Below, one piece after another: positions 18,355-26,627 of a stretch of DNA of 64,000 nt. Both the position numbers and the translations under genes were made by a program. Within the stretch, counting starts at the first letter, position 1. The number at the start of each line of letters is the position of its first letter. The stretch spans positions 62,001 through 126,000 of the forward strand of contig NZ_MKVV01000046.1 in the NCBI RefSeq assembly GCF_001899645.1, read 5' to 3'. Origin of the DNA: Pseudonocardia sp. 73-21 (lineage in GTDB: Bacteria; Actinomycetota; Actinomycetes; Mycobacteriales; Pseudonocardiaceae). A model generated the notes under the pieces. That model was not told the DNA's origin. It saw only the letters and a list, made by a program, of their open reading frames with translations, and did not search any database.

Positions 18355-19431
18355 CTAAGAGAGGCCCAGCACCTCCGCCAGGTCGAAGTCGACGGCCACC
18401 TCGAGCTGCTCGTACGTGCACGACTCCGGCTCGCGGTCGGGGCGCCAGCGCACGAACTGCGCGGTGTGCCGGAACCGCACGCCCTCCATGTAGTCGTAGC
18501 GCACCTCCACCACCCGCTCCGGGCGCAGCGGCACGAACGACAGGTCCTTGCCGTTGTTCCAACGGCTGGCCTCGGCCTTGCGCGGCGTCCGCTCGCCGTC
18601 CTCCTGCTTCGCCCACGCCCACGGGTGGTCGTCGAACGTCGTGACGAGCGGCTGCAGCTCCTCGAACAGCTCCCGGCGCCGCGCCATCGGGAACGCGCCG
18701 ATCACGCCGACGGACGCGAGGTGGCCGTTGTCCTGGTAGAGCCCGAGCATGAGCGAGCCGATCACGTCCGGCCCGGACTTGTGCACGCGGTAGCCGGCCA
18801 CCACGCAGTCGCAGGTGCGCTCGTGCTTGATCTTCGTCATGACGCGCTTGTCGGGCTGGTAGGTGCCGTCGGGCTTCTTCGCGATCAGCCCGTCGAGGCC
18901 GGCGCCCTCGAACTGCTCGAACCACTTCTGCCCGAGCGCGTGGTCGTCGGTGATCGGCGTGACGTGGACCGGCGGGGCGGCCTCGGCCAGCGCCTCCTCC
19001 AGCATCGCGCGGCGCTCGCGGAACGGGCGTCCGGTGAGGTCCTCGTCGCCCAGCGCGAGCAGGTCGAACGCCACGAAGCTGGCCGGCGTCTCCCTGGCGA
19101 GCATGTTCACGCGGCTCGCGGCGGGGTGGATGCGCTGCTGCAGCACCTCGAACTCCAGCGAGTTGCGCTCCCGGTCGAGCACCACGATCTCGCCGTCGAT
19201 CACCGCCCGCTCGGGGAAGTTGGCGAGTACCGCGTCGACGACCTCGGGGAAGTAGCGGGTCATCGGCTTCTCGTTGCGGCTGCCGATCTCCACCGAGTCG
19301 CCGTGCCGGAAGATGATCGAGCGGAAACCGTCCCACTTGGGCTCGTAGAGCTGCCCGGTGGGGATGGCGGGCTGGGCCTTGGCCAGCATCGGCTTGACGG
19401 GCGGCATCACGGGCAGGTCCACCCGGCCCAT
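18355..19431 (-). CDS. ATP-dependent DNA ligase, LigC type
   Basis: A 358-aa stand-alone ligase. The adenylation domain has Lys32 in motif I (EPKWDGFRSI), motif III FVAFDLLALGDED, motif IV DGLIAKKPDGTY and motif V MTKIKHERT. The OB-fold follows (VVAGYRVHKSGPDVIGSLML) and ends with a VEVRYDYMEGVRFRHTAQF box. Such LigC enzymes take part in back-up end joining or base-excision repair in actinobacteria, while NAD-dependent LigA replicates. The ATG at 19431 is used. It is divergent from the Mug gene, with repeats between them; no Ku gene is in the window. Confidence 0.92.
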   Translation of the reverse strand: MGRVDLPVMPPVKPMLAKAQPAIPTGQLYEPKWDGFRSIIFRHGDSVEIGSRNEKPMTRYFPEVVDAVLANFPERAVIDGEIVVLDRERNSLEFEVLQQRIHPAASRVNMLARETPASFVAFDLLALGDEDLTGRPFRERRAMLEEALAEAAPPVHVTPITDDHALGQKWFEQFEGAGLDGLIAKKPDGTYQPDKRVMTKIKHERTCDCVVAGYRVHKSGPDVIGSLMLGLYQDNGHLASVGVIGAFPMARRRELFEELQPLVTTFDDHPWAWAKQEDGERTPRKAEASRWNNGKDLSFVPLRPERVVEVRYDYMEGVRFRHTAQFVRWRPDREPESCTYEQLEVAVDFDLAEVLGLS

Positions 19432-19450
19432 CCTGCACCGTCGCGCAACC

Positions 19451-19547
19451 CCGACGTCCCCAGCCCGACGTCCCCAGCCTGACGTCGCAGCCCGTGTGGC
19501 TCCTCGCAGCGCGCCGACGGGCTGCGACGAAGCACGACGGGCTGCGA
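19451..19547. repeat. Short direct and inverted repeats in a divergent promoter region
   Basis: The 135-bp space between the ligase and Mug starts is filled by repeats. A 14-bp unit (CCGACGTCCCCAGC) occurs at 19451-19464 and 19465-19478 and in degenerate form at 19479-19492. TCGCAGCCCGT at 19485-19495 is inverted as ACGGGCTGCGA twice (19516-19527 and 19536-19547 include it), with a 20-bp period. The position fits operators, but repeat expansion in a non-coding gap is equally possible. Confidence 0.65.
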
Positions 19548-19552
19548 GGTCG

Positions 19553-19558
19553 TAGATT
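19553..19558 (+). promoter_or_regulatory. -10 box of leaderless mug promoter
   Basis: TAGATT ends 8 nt before the GTG at 19567. There is no ribosome binding site. The box directly follows the repeats at 19516-19547, so a protein bound there would affect transcription. Confidence 0.45.
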
Positions 19559-19566
19559 CCGCCCCT

Positions 19567-20127
19567 GTGGCCCGTTTCTCCGCCGCCGATCTCGAGGCCG
19601 CCCGCTCGCGCACCATCGACGACGTCCTCCCCGGACCGGACGACCCGCCGTTGCGGGTGCTGTTCTGCGGCATCAACCCGGGGCTGGTCTCGGCGGCCAC
19701 CGGGCACCACTTCGGACGGCCCGGCAACCGCTTCTGGCCGGTGCTGCACGGCTCCGGGTTCACCCCGCGCCTGCTGCTGCCCGCCGAGCAGGACGAGCTG
19801 CGCGGGCTCGGGCTGGGCATCACGAACATGGTGGCGCGGGCCAGCGCCCGGGCCGACGAGCTGAGCGCCGAGGAGATCGTCGCGGGCGGGGTGCGGCTGC
19901 GGGAGCTCGTGCTGACGACGCGCCCGGCGTGGCTCGCCGTCGTCGGGATCACGGCCTACCGCACGGCGTTCGCGGCACCGAAGGCCGGCGTCGGCCCGCA
20001 GGACGAGCGGATCGGCCCGACGCGCGTGTGGGTGCTGCCCAACCCCAGCGGCCTCAACGCCCACTGGCAGCTGCCGGACATGGTGGAGGAGTTCGGCCGC
20101 CTGCGAGCGGCCGCCCCGGGGTCGTGA
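19567..20127 (+). CDS. mug: Mismatch-specific G/U(T) DNA glycosylase, Mug family
   Basis: Mug removes uracil or damaged pyrimidine opposite guanine. The 186-aa protein has FCGINPGLVSAATGHHF, in which the Asn of GINPG activates water, and the helix-insertion loop NPSGLNAHW. RPGNRFWPVLHGSGF is also conserved. The GTG at 19567 has a -10 box 8 nt upstream. It is divergent from the ligase and convergent with a LigD-type polymerase, forming a repair cluster. The TGA stop lies inside palindrome copy B. Confidence 0.92.
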   Translation: MARFSAADLEAARSRTIDDVLPGPDDPPLRVLFCGINPGLVSAATGHHFGRPGNRFWPVLHGSGFTPRLLLPAEQDELRGLGLGITNMVARASARADELSAEEIVAGGVRLRELVLTTRPAWLAVVGITAYRTAFAAPKAGVGPQDERIGPTRVWVLPNPSGLNAHWQLPDMVEEFGRLRAAAPGS

Positions 20128-20163
20128 GCGGATATCAGTGCGGGAACACTGTTATCCGCGCAC
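20124..20163. repeat. 40-bp dispersed palindrome, copy B
   Basis: Arms GTGAGCGGATATCAGTG and CACTGTTATCCGCGCAC around CGGGAA. The TGA in its fourth to second bases (GTGAGC) is the stop codon of mug. It lies between convergent genes, 6 nt from the polymerase-gene stop. Confidence 0.85.
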
Positions 20164-20168
20164 GGCGG

Positions 20169-21131
20169 TCAGTCGAGCTCCTGTGCCTCCGGCTCCGGGG
20201 GAGCCCCGGCGCCTTCGTGGGCATCGCGGTCGGCCCACTCCAGTAGCTGGTCGATGGGGAAGACCGCGTCGTCGATGCCCGCGTGCAGGTCGCCCAGCTC
20301 GGCGAACCGCTTCGGGACCGTCGCGATCGTGAAGTCGCCCGGGTCGGCGTCGTCGATCTCGTCCCAGCGGATCGGGGTGGACACCACGGCCTCCGCCACC
20401 CCCCGCACCGAGTACGCGGCGGCGATGGTGTGGTCGCGGGCGTTCTGGTTGTAGTCCACGAAGATCGACGCCGGGTTGCGGTCCTTGCGCCACCACGTGA
20501 GGTCCACCAGGTCGCAGCGGCGCCCCACCTCGCGCGCGAACGCGTGCGCGCCGCGTCGGACGTCGGCGAAGCCGTGGTCGGGCGGGATGCGCACGTAGAT
20601 GTGCATGCCCTTGCCGCCGGACGTCTTGGGCCAGCCGGTGGCGCCGAGCTCGTCCAGCACCTCGTGGGCGACGTGGGCGACGCGCCGGACGTCGGCGTAG
20701 GACGCCTCGGGCATCGGGTCGAGGTCGATGCGCCACTCGTCGGGCTTCTCGACGTCCGCGCGACGGGAGTTCCACGGGTGGAACTCCACCGTGGACATCT
20801 GCACCGCCCACACCACGTCGGCCGGGTGCTGCACGCACAGCTCGTCGGCGGTGCGGTTCCAGCGGGGGAAGTGGATGCGCACGGTCTCGACCCAGTCGGG
20901 CGCGCCGCGGGGCAGCCGCTTCTGGTGCACCTTCTCGCCCGTGACGCCGGTGGGGAAGCGGTGCAGCATGCACGGCCGGTCGCGCAGGGCGCGCACGATG
21001 CCCTCGGAGACCGCGATGTAGTACTGCGCCAGGTCCAGTTTGGTCTCACCGCGCGCAGGGAAGTAGACGCGGTCCGGGTTGCTCAGCCGGACCGCGCGCC
21101 CCCCGACGTCGAGTTCGACCGCCGCGGACAC
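20169..21131 (-). CDS. LigD-type polymerase/primase domain protein
   Basis: A 320-aa stand-alone archaeo-eukaryotic primase-like polymerase, homologous to the polymerase domain of LigD. Conserved parts: LSNPDRVYFPARGETK, the metal-binding D-x-D of WRIDLDPMP, the SGGKGMHIYVRI motif and the late Asp of WDEIDDADPGDF. It can fill gaps or add nucleotides at broken ends. It is separate from any ligase domain; the ligase at 18355 may serve with it. The GTG start at 21131 lies 7 nt after the DUF2631 stop, so the two are co-transcribed. Confidence 0.92.
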   Translation of the reverse strand: MSAAVELDVGGRAVRLSNPDRVYFPARGETKLDLAQYYIAVSEGIVRALRDRPCMLHRFPTGVTGEKVHQKRLPRGAPDWVETVRIHFPRWNRTADELCVQHPADVVWAVQMSTVEFHPWNSRRADVEKPDEWRIDLDPMPEASYADVRRVAHVAHEVLDELGATGWPKTSGGKGMHIYVRIPPDHGFADVRRGAHAFAREVGRRCDLVDLTWWRKDRNPASIFVDYNQNARDHTIAAAYSVRGVAEAVVSTPIRWDEIDDADPGDFTIATVPKRFAELGDLHAGIDDAVFPIDQLLEWADRDAHEGAGAPPEPEAQELD

Positions 21132-21138
21132 CGGGAAC

Positions 21139-21399
21139 TCAGCGCCGCCAGGCGTTGCGCTTCTTGCGGATCTGCAGCGCCATCCCGATCAGGACGACGA
21201 TGATGACACCGCCGAGCCAGAGGTCCTGCGTGCGGCTCTGGTACGGGCCGATGAAGAAGGCCGCGCACAGGATGATGGTGACGACGCCGCCGGCGATGGT
21301 GCCGCCGGGCAGGCTGCCGTGCCACCCCCACTCGGCGGACGGCTCGTCCTGGGGGTCGACTTCGGACTGCTGTGCCAGCTCACGGGAGTTCCTCGCCAC
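21139..21399 (-). CDS. DUF2631 small membrane protein
   Basis: An 86-aa protein from GTG 21399. The N-terminal part has the family motif PSAEWGWHG, followed by two membrane helices (GVVTIILCAAFFIG and LGGVIIVVLIGMALQI) and a basic C-terminus KKRNAWRR. DUF2631 is actinobacterial and commonly next to dxr, as here (divergent). No function is known. It is probably in the same transcript as the LigD-type polymerase. Confidence 0.85.
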   Translation of the reverse strand: MARNSRELAQQSEVDPQDEPSAEWGWHGSLPGGTIAGGVVTIILCAAFFIGPYQSRTQDLWLGGVIIVVLIGMALQIRKKRNAWRR

Positions 21400-21456
21400 G
21401 CCCGTATCGTCGCACAACACCTCGACGAGAACGATCGGGGACGAGGATGATGGCGA

Positions 21457-22644
21457 GTGATGACTGGTACCCGATCCGTGCTCGTGCTGGGCTCCACCGG
21501 CTCCGTGGGCACGCAGGCACTCGACCTGATCTCCGCCAACCCGGAGTCGTTCACGGTGGCGGGGCTGGCCGCGGGCGGCAGCGACGTCATGCTCCTGGCC
21601 CGCCAGATCCGCGAGCACGAGGTGCGCCGGGTCGCGGTGGCCGACGTCAACTCCGCGGCCGCGCTGCGCCGGATGCTGCCGGGGATGGGGCTGCGGAAGG
21701 TCGAGGTGCTGTCGGGTCCCGGCGCGGCCACCGAGCTCGTCTCCACGACGCGGGCCGACACCGTACTCAACGGCATCACCGGCTCCATCGGGCTCGGCCC
21801 CACGCTCGCGGCCCTGCAGACCGGCGCGACGTTGGCGCTGGCCAACAAGGAGTCGCTGGTGGCCGGCGGGCCGCTCGTGCTGGCCGCCGCGGCCCCGGGG
21901 CAGCTCGTGCCCGTCGACTCCGAGCACTCCGCGCTGGCGCAGTGCCTGCGCGGCGGACGGGCCGAGGAGGTGGACCGGCTGGTCGTCACGGCGTCGGGCG
22001 GGCCGTTCCGCGGGCGCACCCGCGACGAGCTGGCCGACGTCACGGTCGAGCAGGCGCTGGCCCACCCCACCTGGGCGATGGGCCCGGTGATCACCGTGAA
22101 CTCGGCCACGCTGGTCAACAAGGGCCTCGAGGTGATCGAGGCACACCTGCTGTTCGGCATCCCCTACGACCGCATCGACGTCACGGTGCACCCGCAGTCG
22201 ATCGTCCACTCCATGGTCACCTTCACCGACGGCTCGACCCTGGCGCAGGCCAGCCCGCCCGACATGAAGCTGCCCATCGGGCTCGCGCTCGCCTGGCCCG
22301 AGCGGCTGCCCGGCGCGGCCACCCCGTGCCGCTGGGACGACGCCGCCACCTGGACGTTCGAGCCGCTCGACGAGGACACGTTCCACGGCGTCCGGCTGGC
22401 GCGCGAGGCCGGCGAGGGCGGGGGCTGCCTGCCCGCCGTGCTCAACGCCGCCAACGAGGAGGCCGTCGCGGCGTTCCTGGCCGGGGCGTTGACGTTCACC
22501 GGCGTCACCGACGTGCTCCAACGGGTGCTCGACGTGGCCGACGAGTGGTCGGCCGACCCCGGTACCGTCGAGGACGTGCTCGCGGCCGAGAACTGGGCCC
22601 GAGCGAGGGCGCAGGCCCTCACCCACCGATCTGGAGTCCTGTAG
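21457..22644 (+). CDS. dxr: 1-deoxy-D-xylulose-5-phosphate reductoisomerase
   Basis: Dxr makes 2-C-methyl-D-erythritol 4-phosphate, the first committed step of the MEP isoprenoid pathway. The 395-aa protein has the NADPH site [22 protein letters not shown], metal and substrate site [12 protein letters not shown] and [10 protein letters not shown], and [18 protein letters not shown]. The start is GTG 21457 or ATG 21460. It is followed 3 nt later by the site-2 protease gene, and ispG of the same pathway lies further down, as in mycobacteria. Confidence 0.96.
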   Translation: MMTGTRSVLVLGSTGSVGTQALDLISANPESFTVAGLAAGGSDVMLLARQIREHEVRRVAVADVNSAAALRRMLPGMGLRKVEVLSGPGAATELVSTTRADTVLNGITGSIGLGPTLAALQTGATLALANKESLVAGGPLVLAAAAPGQLVPVDSEHSALAQCLRGGRAEEVDRLVVTASGGPFRGRTRDELADVTVEQALAHPTWAMGPVITVNSATLVNKGLEVIEAHLLFGIPYDRIDVTVHPQSIVHSMVTFTDGSTLAQASPPDMKLPIGLALAWPERLPGAATPCRWDDAATWTFEPLDEDTFHGVRLAREAGEGGGCLPAVLNAANEEAVAAFLAGALTFTGVTDVLQRVLDVADEWSADPGTVEDVLAAENWARARAQALTHRSGVL

Positions 22645-22647
22645 CCG

Positions 22648-23937
22648 ATGATGACCGTTCTCGGGATCGTCCTGTTCTTCCTGGGCATCCTCTTCTCGGT
22701 GTTCTGGCACGAGCTCGGCCACTTCACCACCGCGAAGTGGTTCGGTATCAAGGTGCCGGAGTTCTTCGTCGGCTTCGGCAGGACGGTCTGGTCGCGCAAG
22801 CGCGGCGAGACGGAGTTCGGGCTCAAGGCCATCCCGCTCGGCGGCTACATCCGCATGATCGGCATGATCCCGCCCGCGAAGGGCGAGCTGCTGGGCAGCA
22901 GCCGCCGCACCGGCCCGTTCCAGGGCCTCATCGACGACGTGCGCCGGCAGTCGGCCGACGAGGTGCGCCCCGAGGACGCCGATCGGCAGTTCTACCTGCG
23001 GGCGCCGTGGAAGCGCGTCATCGTGATGTTCGCGGGCCCGTTCATGAACCTGGTCCTCGCCGTGGTGCTGTTCGCGGTGCTGCTGATGGGCATCGGCACG
23101 CCGACCGGGGCCAACACCACGGTCAGCGCCGTCAGCGCGTGCGTCGTCTCCGCCGACGCGAAGACCCAGGACTGCCCGCCCGGCGCCCCGCCCACCCCGG
23201 CCGCGGCCGCGGGCTTCCTGCCCGGCGACCGGATCGTCGCGTTCCAGGGCGTCAGCTACGCCCCGTCGGACTGGAGCAAGCTGCAGGTCGCCATCCGCGC
23301 GGCCACCGGCACCGTCGACGTCACGGTCGAGCGCAACGGCCAGCAGCGCACGCTGACGCCTACGCTGATCACCACCGACCTGCCGTCGCTCACCGACCCG
23401 AACGCCACGGTCCGGGCGAGCTTCCTCGGGCTGAGCCCGGTCACGGTCTACGAGCAGCAGAGCATCGGGGCGGTCTTCGGCCAGATCGGCGACATCATCG
23501 GCCGCACGGGGCAGGCGCTCGTGCAGCTGCCCCAGCGGGTGCCGGCCCTGTTCGGTTCGGTGTTCCTGGGCGAGCAGCGCGACATCAACGGGCCGATCGG
23601 CATCGTCGGCGCGTCGCGGATCGGCGGCGAGGTCCTCGCCGCGGACGCGCCGCCGCTCGTCGAGTGGTCGATCTTCTTGCAGCTGCTGGCCGGGCTGAAC
23701 ATCTCGCTGTTCCTGTTCAACCTGCTGCCCATCCCGCCCCTGGACGGCGGGCAGATCTTCCCGGCGATCTGGGAGGCCATCCGGCGGCGGATCGCCGCGG
23801 CGCGCGGCAAGCCCGATCCCGGCCCCGTCGACGTGGCCCGACTGATGCCGGTGGCCTACGTGGTGGCCGTCGTCTTCATCGCGTTCAGCGGGCTGCTGTT
23901 CATCGCCGACATCATCAACCCGGTCACCATCTCGTGA
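22648..23937 (+). CDS. rip1: Site-2-type intramembrane zinc protease, RseP/Rip1 family
   Basis: A 429-aa M50 protease that cuts transmembrane proteins such as anti-sigma factors. The zinc site HELGH lies in the first membrane helix (VFWHELGHFTTAKWFG), and the second ligand in NLLPIPPLDGGQIF near the C-terminus. A PDZ domain between them has AAGFLPGDRIVAFQG. Four hydrophobic segments are visible. In mycobacteria the orthologue sits in the same dxr-rip-ispG order and controls several sigma factors. The ATG at 22648 follows dxr by 3 nt. Confidence 0.94.
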   Translation: MMTVLGIVLFFLGILFSVFWHELGHFTTAKWFGIKVPEFFVGFGRTVWSRKRGETEFGLKAIPLGGYIRMIGMIPPAKGELLGSSRRTGPFQGLIDDVRRQSADEVRPEDADRQFYLRAPWKRVIVMFAGPFMNLVLAVVLFAVLLMGIGTPTGANTTVSAVSACVVSADAKTQDCPPGAPPTPAAAAGFLPGDRIVAFQGVSYAPSDWSKLQVAIRAATGTVDVTVERNGQQRTLTPTLITTDLPSLTDPNATVRASFLGLSPVTVYEQQSIGAVFGQIGDIIGRTGQALVQLPQRVPALFGSVFLGEQRDINGPIGIVGASRIGGEVLAADAPPLVEWSIFLQLLAGLNISLFLFNLLPIPPLDGGQIFPAIWEAIRRRIAAARGKPDPGPVDVARLMPVAYVVAVVFIAFSGLLFIADIINPVTIS

Positions 23938-23979
23938 CCCCGAGCCCACCCCTCGTCGCGATGCGCCTGCGGCGGCATC

Positions 23980-24480
23980 GTGTCCGCTGATCCCCTGGGC
24001 GTGGTGCGGCCGCTCGCCGTGTTCGACATCGACGGCGTTCTCGCCGACGTCCGCCACCGCCTGCACCACCTCGAGGTGTACCCGCAGCGGTGGGAGCGGT
24101 TCTTCTCCGCGGCCGACCGCGACCCGCTCCTGGAGGAGGGGGCGGAGCGCCTCCGGGCCGCGCTGGTCGACCACGACGTGATCTACCTCACCGGACGCCC
24201 CGAGCGGAACCGGCGGCTGACCGAGCGCTGGCTGCGCCACCACGGCCTCCCGACGCGGCCCCTGCTCATGCGCTCCGACGCCGACCACCGCCCGGCGCGC
24301 TGGATGAAGCGCGAGGCGCTGCGCACGCTGGCCGCCACCCGCGACATCATCTCGGTGCTCGACGACGACCCGGCGGTCGTCGCGGTGCTGGAGGAGGACG
24401 GCTGGCCCGTCGAGCTGGCCACCTGGCTGCCCCACTCGTCCACGCTGCAGAGCGCGCAGGAGGACGAGGGCCGCACCTGA
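23980..24480 (+). CDS. HAD-superfamily phosphatase-like protein
   Basis: A 166-aa protein with HAD motif [14 protein letters not shown] (Asp nucleophile), motif II-like YLTGRPERN, Lys in WMKREAL and motif [12 protein letters not shown]. This spacing resembles polynucleotide 3'-phosphatase or acid-phosphatase-type HAD proteins, with [16 protein letters not shown] typical of that group. The substrate is unknown. The GTG at 23980 lies 42 nt after rip1; it may be co-transcribed with rip1 and ispG. Confidence 0.8.
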   Translation: MSADPLGVVRPLAVFDIDGVLADVRHRLHHLEVYPQRWERFFSAADRDPLLEEGAERLRAALVDHDVIYLTGRPERNRRLTERWLRHHGLPTRPLLMRSDADHRPARWMKREALRTLAATRDIISVLDDDPAVVAVLEEDGWPVELATWLPHSSTLQSAQEDEGRT

Positions 24481-24538
24481 GGGTGCTTCCCGCCACGGGG
24501 TGAGGCGCTCCCGTGCGCGCGGGAGGATAGTAGACGGA

Positions 24539-25681
24539 GTGAGCGTCTCCCTGGGTATGCCGGTTCCTCCCGCCCCGACCTTGGCTCCGCGCCGGAAGAC
24601 CCGGCAGCTGCAGGTCGGCGCCGTGGGCGTGGGGTCCGAGAGCCCGATCTCCGTCCAGTCCATGACCACCACGCTGACCTCCGACGTCAACGCCACCCTC
24701 CAGCAGATCGCCGAGCTCACCGCGGCGGGCTGCGACATCGTCCGCGTGGCGTGCCCGAGCCAGGACGACGCCGACGCGCTCCCGGCCATCGCGAGGAAGT
24801 CGCAGATCCCGGTGATCGCCGACATCCACTTCCAGCCGAAGTACGTGTTCGCCGCGATCGAGGCCGGGTGTGCCGCCGTGCGCGTCAACCCGGGCAACAT
24901 CCGCAAGTTCGACGACCAGGTCAAGGAGATCGCGAGGGCCGCCAAGGACCACGGCACCCCGATCCGGATCGGCGTCAACGCGGGCAGCCTCGACAAGCGC
25001 CTGCTGGAGAAGTACGGCAAGGCCACGCCCGAGGCGCTGGCCGAGTCGGCCATGTGGGAGGCGGGCCTGTTCGCCGAGCACGACTTCCACGACATCAAGA
25101 TCTCGGTCAAGCACAACGACCCCGTCGTCATGATCCGCGCGTACGAGCTGCTCGCCGAGCAGTGCGACTACCCGCTGCACCTCGGCGTCACCGAGGCCGG
25201 ACCGGCGTTCCAGGGCACCATCAAGTCCGCCGTCGCGTTCGGGGCGCTGCTGCGCCAGGGCATCGGGGACACCATCCGCGTCTCGCTGTCGGCCCCTCCC
25301 GTCGAGGAGGTCAAGGTCGGCATCCAGATCCTGCAGTCGCTCAACCTCAAGCAGCGCAAGCTCGAGATCGTGTCCTGCCCGTCGTGCGGGCGCGCGCAGG
25401 TGGATGTCTACACGCTCGCCGAGCAGGTCACCGCCGGCCTCACGGGCATGGAGGTACCGCTGCGCGTGGCCGTCATGGGCTGCGTCGTCAACGGCCCGGG
25501 GGAGGCCCGCGAGGCCGACCTCGGCGTCGCCTCGGGCAACGGCAAGGGCCAGATCTTCGTCAAGGGCGAGGTCATCAAGACCGTCCCCGAGCACGCCATC
25601 GTCGAGACCCTGATCGAGGAGGCGATGAAGATCGCCGAAACGATGGAGGCCGAGGGGGAACCCCAGGTCTCGGTGGGCTGA
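24539..25681 (+). CDS. ispG: 4-hydroxy-3-methylbut-2-enyl-diphosphate synthase (flavodoxin/ferredoxin)
   Basis: IspG is the [4Fe-4S] enzyme of the MEP pathway that converts MEcPP into HMBPP. The 380-aa protein has a TIM-barrel part ([17 protein letters not shown], then [17 protein letters not shown] [13 protein letters not shown] and RVNPGNIR) and the cluster ligands in [11 protein letters not shown] and [11 protein letters not shown]. The GTG at 24539 has GGGAGGATAG upstream; the longer open frame starting at 24500 lacks this. It follows the HAD gene by 58 nt. Confidence 0.95.
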   Translation: MSVSLGMPVPPAPTLAPRRKTRQLQVGAVGVGSESPISVQSMTTTLTSDVNATLQQIAELTAAGCDIVRVACPSQDDADALPAIARKSQIPVIADIHFQPKYVFAAIEAGCAAVRVNPGNIRKFDDQVKEIARAAKDHGTPIRIGVNAGSLDKRLLEKYGKATPEALAESAMWEAGLFAEHDFHDIKISVKHNDPVVMIRAYELLAEQCDYPLHLGVTEAGPAFQGTIKSAVAFGALLRQGIGDTIRVSLSAPPVEEVKVGIQILQSLNLKQRKLEIVSCPSCGRAQVDVYTLAEQVTAGLTGMEVPLRVAVMGCVVNGPGEAREADLGVASGNGKGQIFVKGEVIKTVPEHAIVETLIEEAMKIAETMEAEGEPQVSVG

Positions 25682-25747
25682 TCTCGAATGGACACCGACG
25701 CACATCCCGTCGTTTCCGCGGCGGCCGGGGTATGGCACCGTAGGCGG

Positions 25748-26581
25748 GTGCTTCGTGTCGCCGGTGCGCGTCTCCTCGACGACCGTGACCGCTCCGGCGT
25801 GCGTGCCCTGCTGGACGACGACCCCGTGGCCGCCTGCATGGTGGCCGCCCGGGTCGAGGTCGCGGGGCTGGACCCCTGGCGGCTCGGTGGCGAGCTGTGG
25901 GCCGTCGGGTCGCGGCTGGAGGGGCTCTGCTTCTCCGGCGCCAACCTCGTGCCCCTGCGCGGTGACCGGCAGGCCGTGCGGGCCTTCGCCGAACGGGCCC
26001 GGCGCCACGGGCGCAGCTGCTCGTCGGTGGTCGGGCGCGCGGAGCTCGTGCTGCCGCTCTGGGAGGACCTCGCCGGGCACTGGACGCCCGCCCGGGAGGT
26101 CCGCGCCGACCAGCCCCTGATGGTGCTCACCGGGCCGCCCGCCGTGACGCCCAGCCCGTTCGTCCGCGCCGTGCGGCCCCACGAGCTCGATCGCTACCTG
26201 CCCGCGGCCATCGCGATGTTCACCGAGGAGGTCGGGGTCGACCCCCGCGCGGGCGACGGTGGTGCGGGCTACCGCTCGCGCGTGGCCGAGCTGGTGGCGG
26301 CCGGGCGGGCGTTCGCCCACTTCGAGGGCGACGAGGTGGTGTTCAAGGCCGAGATCGGCGCGCTGTCGTCGCGGGTGGGGCAGATCCAGGGCGTGTGGGT
26401 CAACCCGGCCTGGCGCGGGCGCGGCATCGGCACCGCAGGCACGGCCGCCGTCGCCGACCGGCTCTCGGCCATGGGACGCATCTCCAGCCTGTACGTCAAC
26501 GGGTTCAACCACGTCGCCCGGTCGAGCTACAAGCGCATCGGGTTCACGCAGGTGGGCAGCTTCGCCACGGTCCTCTTCTGA
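25748..26581 (+). CDS. GNAT-family acetyltransferase with N-terminal DUF4081 domain
   Basis: A 277-aa protein. The C-terminal half is a GNAT fold with IQGVWVNPAWRGRGIGTAG (acetyl-CoA loop R-G-x-G-I-G) and LYVNGFNHVARSSYKRIGF. The N-terminal half (LLDDRDRSGVRALLDDDPVA, LWAVGSRLEGLCFSGANLVP) matches the domain that precedes GNAT in the mycobacterial gene next to gcpE. Its substrate is unknown. GTG 25748 is chosen because homology begins near there; TATGGC at 25731-25736 may be its -10 box. Confidence 0.85.
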   Translation: MLRVAGARLLDDRDRSGVRALLDDDPVAACMVAARVEVAGLDPWRLGGELWAVGSRLEGLCFSGANLVPLRGDRQAVRAFAERARRHGRSCSSVVGRAELVLPLWEDLAGHWTPAREVRADQPLMVLTGPPAVTPSPFVRAVRPHELDRYLPAAIAMFTEEVGVDPRAGDGGAGYRSRVAELVAAGRAFAHFEGDEVVFKAEIGALSSRVGQIQGVWVNPAWRGRGIGTAGTAAVADRLSAMGRISSLYVNGFNHVARSSYKRIGFTQVGSFATVLF

Positions 26582-26627
26582 GGAAGTGGTCCCGGATCCT
26601 GTCGGACCTCCTCGGCATACTGCAGCG

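Noticed and set aside
21139..25131. Minus-strand open frame of 1330 codons opposite dxr, rip1 and ispG
   Set aside because: Only its last 86 codons (DUF2631) have family features; the rest is antisense shadow.
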